A stretch of 64,000 nucleotides of DNA from Megalopta genalis (GCF_051020955.1 NC_135013.1:40671087-40735086), one strand, 5' to 3'. Shown: positions 37,070-48,795, counted from the first letter of the stretch. Translations and numbers: made by a program. The notes: generated from the sequence alone by a model not told the origin.

Positions 37070-38445
37070 ATTTATACAACACTTTCGACCAGTACTAGAA
37101 GGGTTAACATAAAAGCGTCCCGCTTGATGCAAAACCAAGCAGCAGCTCCTGTCACGTGCAAATAGATTTTTCCATATAATATTATTGAGAACGCTTTACT
37201 AAACGATAATATGTATCAGGACAAATAATGAATCGCTTGCCATTGACAAGACGGTAATTCCGATCAATTATGACACAATAACATTATCTCTCGCTACTTC
37301 CAGCTCCGTATTATTCAAAGATTCAGTAACTCACAGATTGATTACCACAGACGCGGTGCAATGACTAACTGTATAATTTTACACGTTACGTGATTCATAA
37401 TCCCTCACTTTCGTTTCTCCGTTTTTGTCCGCTACACTTAATCTGTGAATTACTAAATCGCCAAATGCTTCGATACACTCGTTTTCACTCGATTTCCAAT
37501 TACAAACCTAATATTTCATATGGATTCATTCACAACTGATCATTAACACTGTGAATCCTGTTCGAAAGCATCGAAAACGGATGCAGTTTTAAATCAACGC
37601 CCGGTTTAGATAAAAGTCATCGAGAGTATTCGCAGATCCGTCAAACTGTTAAGAATCTTTAAAAAAACTGTAACACCGACAGGTCCACTGTTCACTAGAC
37701 CCCTAGGTCAAAGCGTATCACTCGATACTCGAGATCTTATCACTCGAGACAGCAATGTCGTCTCCGATCACAAAGAGATTCGAACGCAACTGGACACAGA
37801 TGACTTCAGATCCTGAAGAACTGAGTCGAGCCGACGAAGTAACCGATTCTCCGATCGATCGAATCCACTTTGCGCGGTGACAGGGGAGCTTGCGCTTCGG
37901 AAGAACTTTTGAAACTGTAGCCCGTGGGAAACAAGTCCGCGATCACCAAAGTCGCCGATCGATTATGAGCACTGTGCGCACGAGAAGGTGGCTAACTCGG
38001 ATCGATCGCGGTCCATTAAACGCGTCGACGTCGTGTTTGTTCGCGAAGGAGCCGTTCACGGGTTCGTGAAAAAAAATTAGCAACGATTCCCGACGGTCCC
38101 CGACGGTGGCCACGGCGCGGCGGAACGGTGTCTAAACGAGCGGCTGGTCTCCGTAGACCACCGAGCGTAAATCTGGTCCATACGGATCGAGTTCCAAGCA
38201 GATCCCGCGCGTCTGACGCGTGCACGCCGGACAGAAGCGGCTAGCTCGCGGATCGGAGGTGAACTGTTGTTGCTCGTGGACCGTCCACTGCAGAATCGGC
38301 CGGTGATATCTGTGACTTTGGCCGGGAAAGAAGGCTCGCTTGTCTATTTTAACGGGTCAGAGAGAGGAGCAGGCCAGCAAAAGTTTGCGAGAGAGGAGAA
38401 CGTCCATCGGAGTAGGAGAGATAGGTGGTCGCTAGCGGGCAGAGA
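37070..38445. other. AT-rich spacer passing into a CpG-rich island
   Basis: 37540-38440 is one of the most CpG-rich stretches of the left half (GTGGCCACGGCGCGGCGGAA near 38105). It could be a promoter or first non-coding exon, but I see no convincing start codon with splice donor. Frames of 69-82 codons are unassigned. Confidence 0.4.
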
Positions 38446-38981
38446 TACAGGGTGTCCCAGCTTACGTGACCCTGCGGACCTCGATTACTTTCGATGGTAT
38501 CTACGGATATGTTAATAGTAAGGGGCGAGCCTCGAGTAAACCGTACAAATAAGAATGACTTTCAGCAATTTTTTTAGAATATGAAATATCGATTCAACTT
38601 CTCGTCACTTTCGAGATGTTGTCGATTAAAATTCCGATCACTGATGTTTCATATTGGTTGTGTTTCGAATTGCATTATTTTGTCTGAGCCTACCGAATTT
38701 ATTTTTATGATTACTGAATTGATGCGTGGACTAAAATTTTGTGATATTGTGACATGTTGCGATTTTCCTTACAGCCACAGAATTATAGACGCAAAATAAC
38801 TTTTACATTGTTACTGATATCTAAACGAAAACTTTAACAAGATATCATATTTATATATTTCTATTTTCCATTATTCCAAATATAGAGGAGGATGTGCCAT
38901 TAGTTTGTTTTCAGACATAATTGACTCTATATTTATCGAATAAGACATATTACATTTTTTATTTAAAACCTGTATTCATTA

Positions 38982-39335
38982 TATTTCTTAACTAGTATAA
39001 AGAATGATAAAAACATGAAAAATTAAGTTTTTAGTACGAAATTAAATAAAATATAATTGAATGAAAATATGAATGAATAAATAATAAACATGAATAAATA
39101 TGAATAATGAAATACTAAAATCTGAATAGAAAAGTGAATGTTCAGATTGTGTAAAATAATGAAATTGATATAAGAGCAACCTTTCATAAGTCAGTAAACT
39201 GCAAATTAATTATCAAGTGACTGAAAAAGATAGACAATTGAACTAAATAAACAAATGGCACTTTGCTTACGTGTAATAGATAATGTTGATGTTAGCCATT
39301 TGCTAATTTTATACGTTTACAATAAAAATGTGTGA
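38982..39335. repeat. Dispersed repeat, copy 1 (see 48428)
   Basis: It shares with 48428-48795 the ordered blocks GATACTAAAATCTGAATTG-like, CAACCTTTCATAAGTCAGTA, AAGTGACTGAAAAAGATAGA and TTACGTGTAATAGATAATGT. Roughly 80% alike by eye over 350 bp. No coding frame. Confidence 0.8.
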
Positions 39336-40261
39336 GTGAAATATAAAACCCTGATAACGTTAACACAATTTCAAAATATTGTTGATCCGCAGTCTCATTG
39401 CGCTTTGCTCGAAATTAGTCGGTCGATTTATCTTTAAGTTATAGTTTCTTATGATGCTGGAGGAAAACATAATAATAAATATTTCAGAAATATGTTTAAA
39501 AAACTATTTAGATATTCAACAATTGCATAATATTTATAGCACTCAAATTCCATTCATCACTCTAAACTGTTGTACACATTAAAAACCCTAATTTAGGTAA
39601 TGCAACGATTTCTTTCGTAAATATGACCTTGCTTAAGCTCCGAGGACATGACCCTTTCTCGTATCTCAAGATAATTCTCACCTTTTTCGTTACGGCACGA
39701 TTACATATATCTATCGATAATAGAGATAACATTCCTTGAATTTCATGTTCAAGGTTTGAACTATCGTCGATAAGAAATTAGTTTTCCAGATTGCATGACA
39801 AATCTCACAGATCTGGCAGCTTGGCTCTTGATCTTACATCTGCATAAAATATTAAACAGACACTCGGAATATTAAAACAGTAGATCCTCAGTTTATTCTC
39901 GATTTCTCAAAATTTCTATTTAATTCTGTCTTAACGTGTTGAACGCCCAGCGTGAATCGGTAGAGTTTCTCCCGGCGCGGCGCCACGAAGCAAAAAAAAT
40001 TTTACAAAAGGCTATAACGTATTGTCCTGAGTGTCCAGAGTCATCCCAATTATGTTTACAATGTTTCAACGAATTCTATCGTAACTAATAAAATCTTATA
40101 ATACTTTAAAAACAAATTTAAATATAAGTATAATTTGTTAGTATAGGTATATTTTATATTTTATTATTTTATTTTATTATTAGTGTAAGTATATATTTAA
40201 TGTTTGTTTTTGTTTAATTTATACTTTACCCGATGTTGTCTATACTCGTCATAGTTGTGTT

Positions 40262-40690
40262 CCAAATGAAATTACTATAAGTTGTCTTAAAACAATAGCA
40301 AGTTTGTATATTCTAAAACTTCGTACGATTTCTATTATAATTAGACTGTCGATTTTATGCATTTGTGACAAAGATGGAATGGTGAAATTCAAAATAGAGA
40401 ACAAATTAAATTAAACTGAAAATGTTGATGTATACATTATAATCTATAAAAATAATTTAAGAAAGAAAAATATTTAACTCTCTCTCTTAATATTACTGAG
40501 TCCTAAACGCGAGTAATATATTGTCTTATAACAATAACAAGATTGGATGTACTAAAACTTATGACAAAAATGGGACAGTGACATATAAAATAGGGAAGAA
40601 ATTTATATAAAAAAAAAAAGAAAATATTGATGTATTAATTTTGATTTATAAAAATGATTTAAGAAAGAAAAAAAATTGCTCATGGCTCCC
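40262..40690. repeat. Local tandem duplication carrying a transposon fragment
   Basis: TTGTCTTAAAACAATAGCAA...TAATTTAAGAAAGAAAAA (about 40282-40477) is repeated as TTGTCTTATAACAATAACAA...TGATTTAAGAAAGAAAAA (about 40522-40675). The first copy carries a TA-GACTGTCGATTTTATGC end at 40342, which the second lacks. Confidence 0.7.
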
Positions 40691-40999
40691 ACGCCGTGCA
40701 ATTAATGCAGATAATTTTATTAGATAATAGTTTAATTATATGCTTCAGTAAAGAAGTTTACCTGAAAATTTCACATAGGAACATTTTTATAGTATCAGAA
40801 ATTGAAAAAGAAAAGAACAGAAACCACTTATTTTGATTTGCTCGGTGGTTTCAGTTTAAAATACAGCAACATGCACTGAGATTCATAGCGTAACACTGTA
40901 GATCTGAGATCATTTCTATAGAGTCTAAACTAGTTTCGCATGTGTTTAAAATGCGGAGACACATTTCCAATGGTCATGACAGCTAGGACACCCTGTATA

Positions 41000-41388
41000 C
41001 AGCTAGAGGGTTAACAGAGAACAGGAACAAAAGACCTCGCACTGAGGCAGACACTTACGCTCGTTCTTTATTTCAACGAGGATGGAAAAAGCGAGACGAA
41101 CAGAGAGAAGAAAGGACGAGGAGAGGCCAAGAACCAAAGGAGGAGGAACAATTTATTTGCGGACCCTTGCAGCACTGTGTCAGTATGCGACGGCTAGAAG
41201 AACTACTTTTCTTCCTCCTTGCTCGCTGACACCACCCTCTCTCACTCTCTTTCTCTCTCTCTCTCCCTTTTCCTCTCTCACTCTCTTTCGCTCTAACTTT
41301 TCCTCTCTCTCTCTCTTTCTTTTTCTCTCTTTTTTTCTCTCTTTTTTCTCTCTCTCTCTCTCTTTCTTTCTCTCTCTCTCTCTCTCTT

Positions 41389-41448
<60 letters not shown>

Positions 41449-41640
41449 GATGCAATGGGCACTGCCATCGCCATGGAGCCGTAGATTGGATTGGGTAGCG
41501 TAAGAAAACGACCGCGGAAATTTCATTTTTCCTTGGGCTAAAGCTTTTCCTGCTCTTTCGCTTTCGAATGGTCATGGTCACGCACGCTCCATGACCCACT
41601 GATAGCTGCCAAGTTTTTCCGCGAGATGTCCTTGTGTCTC
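41000..41640. repeat. CT-rich low-complexity tract (core 41225-41445) in GC-richer DNA
   Basis: About 220 bp of CT with interspersed TTT, ending in a pure (CT)n run of about 40 bp. It forces open frames on both strands (Ser/Leu/Phe on plus, Arg/Glu/Lys on minus), which are artefacts. Confidence 0.95.
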
Positions 41641-42554
41641 ACAGTGGTCTGGGAGACAATAATTTGTGATCAAAATTCAATTTTTCAACCTTCTTGAATG
41701 TTTGGACAACTATAAACATATAGCAAAAGTTACATCCTATTTACTTCAGGAACCCAGATTAAGACGATAATGTTGAAGCCATAGTATCCAATACAAATAA
41801 TCTAATGGAGAAACTATTGTATATTACATCCACATGTATATTACATACACTTGTGGTTACACAAGTGGTCGATAATTGCCATTAAGCAAATGTGACATTA
41901 AATAAATTAATTAAGAAAGAAAAATAATTCTTTTTCCTACATGTATATTGACAACTCCTTGGAACTTCGAAATCCTAACATTAACGACCTTACATGTCTC
42001 TGTAATTAGATACGGCGTTATGAATGTAGAAATATAAAATTAAGATTAAAACTAATTGTTTGAATTACTCGCTACAAAAAATCAATATGCACTTTTTAGC
42101 CCATGTAGGAAGAATGCTAGATTTCTAACAATTTAAACTTTAACAAGGCTTCTAAGAGAATGTTTTTAACAGCAGTTTCTTGCGGTTTTTAAAAATATGT
42201 CGATTTTATAACTAGACGTTGGACGTCATTTTATGTTTTCGATTTATATCGCTGTGCACTGAACGCACGTATCAAATTTAAAAAGTAACTACGATTTTTC
42301 GGACATTTCCGATGACCTGGCAAAAAATGATTTCCAACAAAAAATGATCAGTATTCAATTTCTACATACGAGAATATAAAAACTCCATAAGGAGAACATT
42401 TTGTATACAAAAAATGCTGGCCACCACGATTTATTAGATGTTAATGCATATTTTTGACTTGATAATATTCTGGCTGATGTCGAGTCAAAAAAGAATTAAA
42501 TTATAGCAATATCCTAAGTAATTTAACATGTATATGTATACATATACATATAAT
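41641..42554. other. AT-rich spacer, no gene recognised
   Basis: Nothing beyond AT-rich sequence. Confidence 0.55.
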
Positions 42555-42847
42555 ATATATAAACAATATTTTGCATCAAATTAAAATATATATTACCATT
42601 TTCATATAACGATGAAATGTTGTAATGAAATGAATGTATATAAAATATAATATAAATATATAAAATATATAAAATATAATAAAAATATATAAATAATATA
42701 AAATGAATGTTATAAATGAATGTCTGAAATGAAATGGATATATATAAATAACAATATATATACATAATAGATATAAATATATATAATATATATAAATATA
42801 TATAAACAATATTTTGCGTCAAATTAAGATATATGTTACCATTTTCA
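42555..42847. repeat. 50-bp direct repeats bracketing a TA/AAAT-rich tract
   Basis: ATATATAAACAATATTTTGC then ATCAAATTAAAATATATATTACC (42555-42604) returns as the same with GTCAAATTAAGATATATGTTACC (42799-42847). Only three or four positions differ. Between them lies low-complexity (AATATAAAATATAT)-type DNA. Confidence 0.85.
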
Positions 42848-43048
42848 AGAAAAAAGTAAAAATACTGTAGGTAGACGATCTCACCCGCATCACCAGGTTT
42901 GAACGTCCACTTACTACGGGCTAGCGCGACCTCGAAAAATAATCTTATAAAAAAACATAGCTTACAAAAAGTATTATAAGTAAAGAAAGTAATTCTTATG
43001 TTATTTTTTCTTCAGCTTCCCACATAAATCACAAAATTATACCAACAA

Positions 43049-43078
43049 TTGCTTGTGAAAATTGTCTGCAAAGGCACC
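43049..43078. other. 30-bp inverted templated insertion flanked by 14-bp direct repeats
   Basis: AATTATACCAACAA occurs at 43035-43048 and again at 43079-43092. Between the copies is a 30-bp segment (TTGCTTGTGAAAATTG...) that is the perfect reverse complement of 43909-43938 (GGTGCCTTTGCAGAC...). A perfect direct repeat flanking a perfect inverted copy of nearby DNA points to one insertion event with target duplication. Confidence 0.85.
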
Positions 43079-43080
43079 AA

Positions 43081-43410
43081 TTATACCAACAACAGCCTCA
43101 CACATTTAAGCCAGTTGTCATTTTTCATGATTTCGAAGTAGTTCTCCCTGCATCTCGCGCATTCATTTTGGTTCCATTCTTCTAATGACGTGTCACTTTC
43201 TTGTAAAACTGGATTATCTCTGCTTGAGTCAAATGATTGTTTTAATTGTTTTCTGTTTCTTTGCATACTTCCTCCTTTTAGTGAAAACATTCCTATGTTT
43301 CTTTATAGTTCTCTTGTTCTTCTTTGTCTTAATGTTCTCTGAACTATTTATAATGTTTGCAAGTTGCCTATCGCGTTTTCTGACCGTGACAGTTGCACTT
43401 GTTTGTGAAA
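43081..43410 (-). pseudogene. Decayed transposase C-terminus
   Basis: Read on the minus strand, a Lys/Arg-rich stretch (TKKNKRTIKKHRNVFTKRR, about 43360-43300) shifts frame near 43230 into QESDTSLEEWNQNECARC then RENYFEIMKNDNWLKCV before a stop. The pattern of an acidic Ser-rich linker followed by CxxC...Y...D-WLKC is typical of the cysteine-rich tail at the C-terminus of some insect DNA-transposon transposases (pogo/Tigger-like and relatives). The catalytic region is absent and at least one frameshift is present. Family assignment is tentative. Confidence 0.5.
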
Positions 43411-44106
43411 ATATGGGTATTGTCTCGCTAACGTAAACGGAATTCTTTGGAAATTAAGCTATTCCCAACTTGAAAAGAAAACAAACTCGCTTTGAAGAAA
43501 ACCGGATAGAAGAAGAAGAAAAATTCCGTTAAAGGACGGAACAATTAATGTGGTCGAACTCTCCAGGATTAGTATGATCGGTCTATATCAGAATTACGGA
43601 AGAGATCGACCGCATTTTTAATGTAAAGTGGAAATGAATACATGCGTACTATTGAGGTTATTCAGTAGTTTTATGCATAATATATCCCTTAAAATTAAAA
43701 TAGTACAACTAAACTTACCTATCTGCAAATTACTGCTAAAAATATATATTAGTGAAAAAACTTTCAGATCCGCCTGAAGCTTTAAACACAATTTACAAGA
43801 TTACTCTCCCGCAGGTCGAACTCTCCCGTATTTATCCTACTACAACCTTAATCCTTGAAACGACGGTAAAATAATTTAAACCGCAAAACGCGAAATTCTT
43901 GATCATTGGGTGCCTTTGCAGACAATTTTCACAAGCAAACATTGTTCAATCGATGACAAAGTCACATGTAATATTGCTCTAGGAATGTACGTTCGGAGCG
44001 GTTCTGCTATGATGTAATTACAGGAACATGGAAAGTCGATAACACTGCAGTGGAACTTGGTTCATGTGAATTCCATTTATGCGGTAGCGTAAGAGATTAA
44101 GAGAGT

Positions 44107-44149
<43 letters not shown>

Positions 44150-46899
44150 AATTATGATTTTTGTTACGGAGCATTTTGAAGTACATAGTTCGCGTAGTTT
44201 TGCGAAAGTTCGCGGTATGATCAGTCGTTTGTTAAGAATCGTGTCGAGTTTCCATATCTGTCATTTAAAATTATTTAACATATCTGTGTTAATTTGTGGT
44301 ATGTAATTAATTCCGTGTTTATATTGTTATTTTACATTAACCAGTTAGCTGTCGTAATCACTTTGAAAAGTGTGTAAGTTGCTGCACCTATACTGTATAT
44401 GTTCAATTTTCGTCATATTTTGTTTAAATACAACACTTTTATAAAATATATAATTCAAGAAAGAATATTAAAATATGTATCCTTCTTGTATATTTGAATA
44501 TACTTGACAAAAAGAGCTAACTAGTTAAATACATTTCTGTTCAATTTTGATCCCACATATATGTGAACTAAATTTTAGCAGTGTGTGGTTAACTGAACTC
44601 TAACCAGAACTGAATTTCTTTATATGAATATGAATACCTATTAAATAAAATTAAATAAAAATCGTATAGTCAGTAGTGGAAGACAGATGGACATCTATTA
44701 TAGTATGAACCACCCGATTGTGTGAACCAACTTGTCTGCCAACTGTTCACATAAATGGAGCTCTACTATACAACTACCGAGACATAAACACGACGAATGT
44801 ATCTGTATTGTTTCATAATAATAACAAAAATGTTGAAAAACTAAAAGATTGCTTTATTTGGAAAAAAAGTATTTTAAATTTTCGTCCAACAATTGGTTTT
44901 CTGTGTTTAGAATTCAAATTTTACAACTAATGACTCGATTTTACTTCGTACAATAACTAAATTATTTGGTTAATTAGTTTCTGAGATAGGTATTACGTTC
45001 ATTAAGTTAGAAAAAGCTGCTTCGAGAAAACTGCATTTAAAGTTTTAAATACTATTTTCAAGTGCATAACAAGCAGTTCCAGTGTTGTGAAGATATCAAA
45101 TTTAGTTTTGAAGAACTAACTATTTCATCAAACTTCTGAAGAAACTTCTTTAGCGGCGATTACCAGCATTTTATTAAACGATTAAAACGTAATAGAAAAA
45201 CTTTACTCGGAACAAGAATGAAGAAAACTTAATGACTGTACAGGGTGTAATAAAATTAATTAATTTTCAAACATAAATAAACGAAGACAATGAAACAGTC
45301 ACACTCCTAAAAGTTATTAAAAACTAAGTCATTTTGCCGGTTGTTGTCACTAAAGAAACTGCACGTGTAATTTGCTGATAGATTAATGATACCTCAAGAG
45401 TGAAATCATGAATTCTGCACACATAAACTTGATTCTTCAAATAATTAGAATACCTGTGATAAATGCTCTCGAAGAGCATGAATAAAATAACTGAAAATGA
45501 CGTTTTCTTTTTTACGAGATACGAACCATCATCCACAACATTGCAGTTAATTTCAGTTTTAATACTTAGTGAGAAAATAATTTTCTTTTCATATTTCAGA
45601 ATTTGCAATTTAAGTACCTTTAAATGAAAGTCCAATGTATTGGATATATTATACACACATAATGTTATATTAATTATAGTAATCAACAAAAAAGCAATCT
45701 ATTCTATAAAAACAAGTAAACAACAATTTCAATTTTCTAGAAACCACATTGATCAATTTCAGGAAAATTACATATTATTTTTTAACCTGTGTGAAAATAC
45801 CATTGTAAAAATAATAGGTCTGATAAGATACGAACAATAGCGTTCTATCAGTATGTCTATGGTCTCGGTTTTTATGTTTCTAATCATATGTTCATTCATT
45901 TCTAACGAATTGATAACATCAACAAAAGAGACATATTACTATGTGATTACAGTCTTTTCTATTATCGAAAAAATTGATTACACGTGAAGATTACAGTGAC
46001 GTAAACATAATATTTAGATAATCAAATTGAAATCTAAATGTGTTAACTTGGTTATTACATGTCCAAAAGTGAATTATAATCCTAAAAAGTGTAAAAATCT
46101 TTAAAACAAAAGAAATAGAAACGAAAAATATACATTAACACTCAAATGAAGAATACTGAGAATATTCGTAAAAAACCATTGTCTATTTTACAACACTAAA
46201 AAAATTAAAAAATCATGATACAATTTTCTCGACATGATCACACTTAATTTGAATACGTAAAGATTTTATATATAACTTAATCTGTCTAATTGAAAGTTCA
46301 CTGTATCGTATTAATCTTTTACAATAAAATGTTCGTACGATGAAGTGTAAGTAGAATAATTCCACCTGAAGTCAATTTTCTCATTGCTGTTGATTATGCA
46401 TTTTTGTGCTACATTAATATAATACCACGCATAACATTCACATTATCATCAATAGCATTATCGAATGTATTATTTATGATTATAATTATCTGCGATTGTT
46501 ATCAATACTGATAACTAATTGAAAAACAAGCAGTCGAATATTGAAAATATAATAATTTCGCAAAAATATCATATATCACAAATCATTGTTTACTACTTGC
46601 TTTAATACCTATTGTAAACATAAGTTTCGGATGAAAAATAGATAATTCCGAAGTTACATTTCTGTAACATCATATCTCATTTCAACAGATTTACTCAACG
46701 ACAAGGTATATTTAATATGAATACATTTCGTATAGACGTATCAAAAGATTGACGAATTAAGAAAATTTCCCTCGTCTACAACGATGATCAAAATACCATT
46801 ACAACACATAAGCAGTAAACTCACTCCAAATCAGATTGAATCCCAGAACCATTTTGACCAGGCTGCAAGCCAAATCGATCTCACTAACACGACACTACC
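43411..46899. other. AT-rich spacer, no gene recognised
   Basis: 3.5 kb of AT-rich DNA. GGTCGAACTCTCC occurs twice (about 43553 and 43815). (GA)n lies at 44112-44146. A TACAGGGTGT word at 45240 may be another solitary transposon end. Frames up to 121 codons are AT-rich translations. Confidence 0.5.
44112..44146. repeat. (GA)n microsatellite
   Basis: An uninterrupted GA run of about 35 bp. Confidence 0.95.
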
Positions 46900-47549
46900 C
46901 TCACATCCCACCGCATTGAATCCGCGCTATTGAGAAACTGCTTCTATGATCCGTTGCTCTAGATTATTAACTGCAGCTTGAGCGAATATCTGAGCGATAA
47001 TGCGGACCGATAACGGACGATAACTGGCGATAACGATGACTAATTTGCCGACGGCTAGATGCGAGCGAAGAATAAGGAAAGCCGTGATAGACCGAGAGGA
47101 AAGGGAGTCAAGACGAAAGGGTCCATCCCTCGGATCAACAGCGAAATTAGAGATCAACGGTAACACGTGCGGCGACCGGTTTTCGCACGTGCGCCGCGCT
47201 CTAATCCGACCGCGCGCGGCTATCTGCCCGGCGAAACGTGAAAACAGATGCATATTCATGAATTGTCACTGAACGCGGGGTGCACCCTTGCACCGGGCAA
47301 CGTGCGTGCGTGTTCCTGGCAGTGCATCGTTACTTGATGCAGAACGGGCAACATTTGGCCGTGGCTTATGCTACCGGCGCTGGACAGGGCCGAGGAGCAG
47401 CAGAATCTGCGCGAGATCGTAATTCCTCCACAGAAATGCGGGGGCGTAACGCATAAGCTAATGCTGTATATTAAATACGATAAAATCAGAATGATGCAGT
47501 GCTAGACGGTATCATAGATTGGCGACTTTGTTCGGTAGACCGTTAACAA
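46900..47549. other. GC-richer island with phased CGATAA sites
   Basis: A CpG-rich island (GTGCGCCGCGCTCTAATCC). A 110-codon minus-strand frame (47259-46927) is unassigned and probably not coding. The CGATAA cluster is listed separately. Confidence 0.4.
46995..47033. promoter_or_regulatory. Four same-orientation CGATAA motifs at 10-13 bp spacing
   Basis: CGATAA starts at 46995, 47008, 47018 and 47028; the last three form a 10-bp direct repeat (CGATAACnnn). GATA-factor cores phased on one face of the helix suggest a regulatory site, but a 10-bp minisatellite would look the same. Confidence 0.35.
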
Positions 47550-48153
47550 CTGACAAGCATCTAAGATAGTTATTTGAATGAATTATTTTTAGTCGAATAT
47601 TTTATTCGAATAACAATTATTCTATGTATTTATTCGAATAATTCTTCAATTTTTACTTGAATAATTCTACAATTTTTAATTAATTATTCGAATATTGATT
47701 GTAAAAGTATTAAAAAGATAATGCAAATAATTGTTGACTGTTTTTGTTTTTATATAATTTTGTAAAAATACATTAATTTCAAGTATTTGGAGCAATTTCA
47801 AGTACTCTGCATCTATAGAAAGATTATTTAATTATGTATCAATAATCAATCTACCCAAAGGTAAAAAACTATCCGATGCAACATTTGTAAAAATATGAAA
47901 AAGAATATGGAAGAAATAAATTGATAAACTATGAAAAAAACATTATATTCTGTCACTTTTATTCAAATCGATTACTCTCAGTATGAATTCCTGTACGAAT
48001 AAATTCTTATTCAAATGAATTCCTATGCGAGTAAAAACTTATTCGGATGAAGTTTTATGTGAATAAATATTTATTCGATAGTGCCGAATAAAATTTTATT
48101 TGTTAGTCTTTATTTCTTATCCGCCAACTGAATAAAATTTTACCAACCTCTGC
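47550..48153. mobile_element. Foldback element of the CAGAGTTGG family, long form
   Basis: Outer arms of ATTCGAATAA units flank a unique centre shared with the copy at 15455 (ATTCAAATCGATTA, GAATTCCTGTACGAATAAAT). The right end is TTTTACCAACCTCTGC (48138-48153) and the left end is degraded. Confidence 0.75.
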
Positions 48154-48427
48154 TGACAAGACGATTCACTTGATGATAAAGTTGCGTAGGAATTTTTGTG
48201 TAGATTGAAAGCAAATATTACAAAGGTAAGGAAAATGTAAATCAAAAAATGTTATTAGAAGCTTGTTCATTCTAGCTAGAAAATGCGTCTTTCATCAAAA
48301 GTAAGAAATTCCTCTTAAGCCTCAACTGGTATATTTTTATAAAAAAAAAACTGAGGTCATGACAGATCTCAAATAGAAAATGCAAAAAGATGTATTAACC
48401 TAATTCTAGATAAACGTTCCATAGTTT

Positions 48428-48795
48428 TATATTTTTAGCTAGCGCATGGAATGACGAAAACATGGAAAATTAAACTTTTACTATATACGAATATATGAAT
48501 AATAAAAATGAATGAAGTAGAATTAATGAATGAAGAATGAATTAGAAGTCACACCAGTTAAGGTGAGAGATATGGAATGAGATACTAAAATCTGAATTGA
48601 AAGGAAAGTGTTCAAATTGTGTAAAGTAATGAAGTTGATAAAAGATCAACCTTTCATAAGTCAGTAAACTACAAATTAATTACCAAGTGACTGAAAAAGA
48701 TAGACTACTATATAAATAAATGTCACTTCCATTACGTGTAATAGATAATGTTGATGTTAGTAATTTGTTATAAATGGAAACAGAAATGTGTTAAA
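48428..48795. repeat. Dispersed repeat, copy 2 (see 38982)
   Basis: Ordered matches with 38982-39335 include GAGATACTAAAATCTGAATT, AACCTTTCATAAGTCAGTAA and GTGTAATAGATAATGTTGAT. Same orientation. Confidence 0.8.

Larger units (their letters stand above)
38446..40997. mobile_element. 2.55-kb composite element bounded by TACAGGGTGTCC inverted termini
   Basis: The left end TACAGGGTGTCCCAGCTTAC then GTGACC (38446) and the complement of the right end, TACAGGGTGTCCTAGCTGTC then ATGACC (40997), agree at 22 of 26 positions by eye. TA flanks both. Inside are a one-armed copy of the 12396/12640 hairpin (38781-38885), a repeat shared with 48428 (38982-39335), a piggyBac-like solitary end (TTAACGTGTTGAACGCCC at 39933) and a TA-GACTG fragment (40342). 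No transposase frame was found. The ends could belong to two separate elements. Confidence 0.55.

Noticed and set aside
39933..39997. TTAACGTGTTGAACGCCC as a further piggyBac-like element
   Set aside because: Only one end is visible; no matching inverted end with TTAA was found nearby.
41073..41599. Arg/Glu-rich and Ser/Leu/Phe-rich frames up to 139 codons
   Set aside because: They are direct translations of the CT/GA low-complexity tract.
42523..42822. 99-codon minus-strand Tyr/Ile-rich frame
   Set aside because: It translates TA-rich low-complexity DNA between direct repeats.
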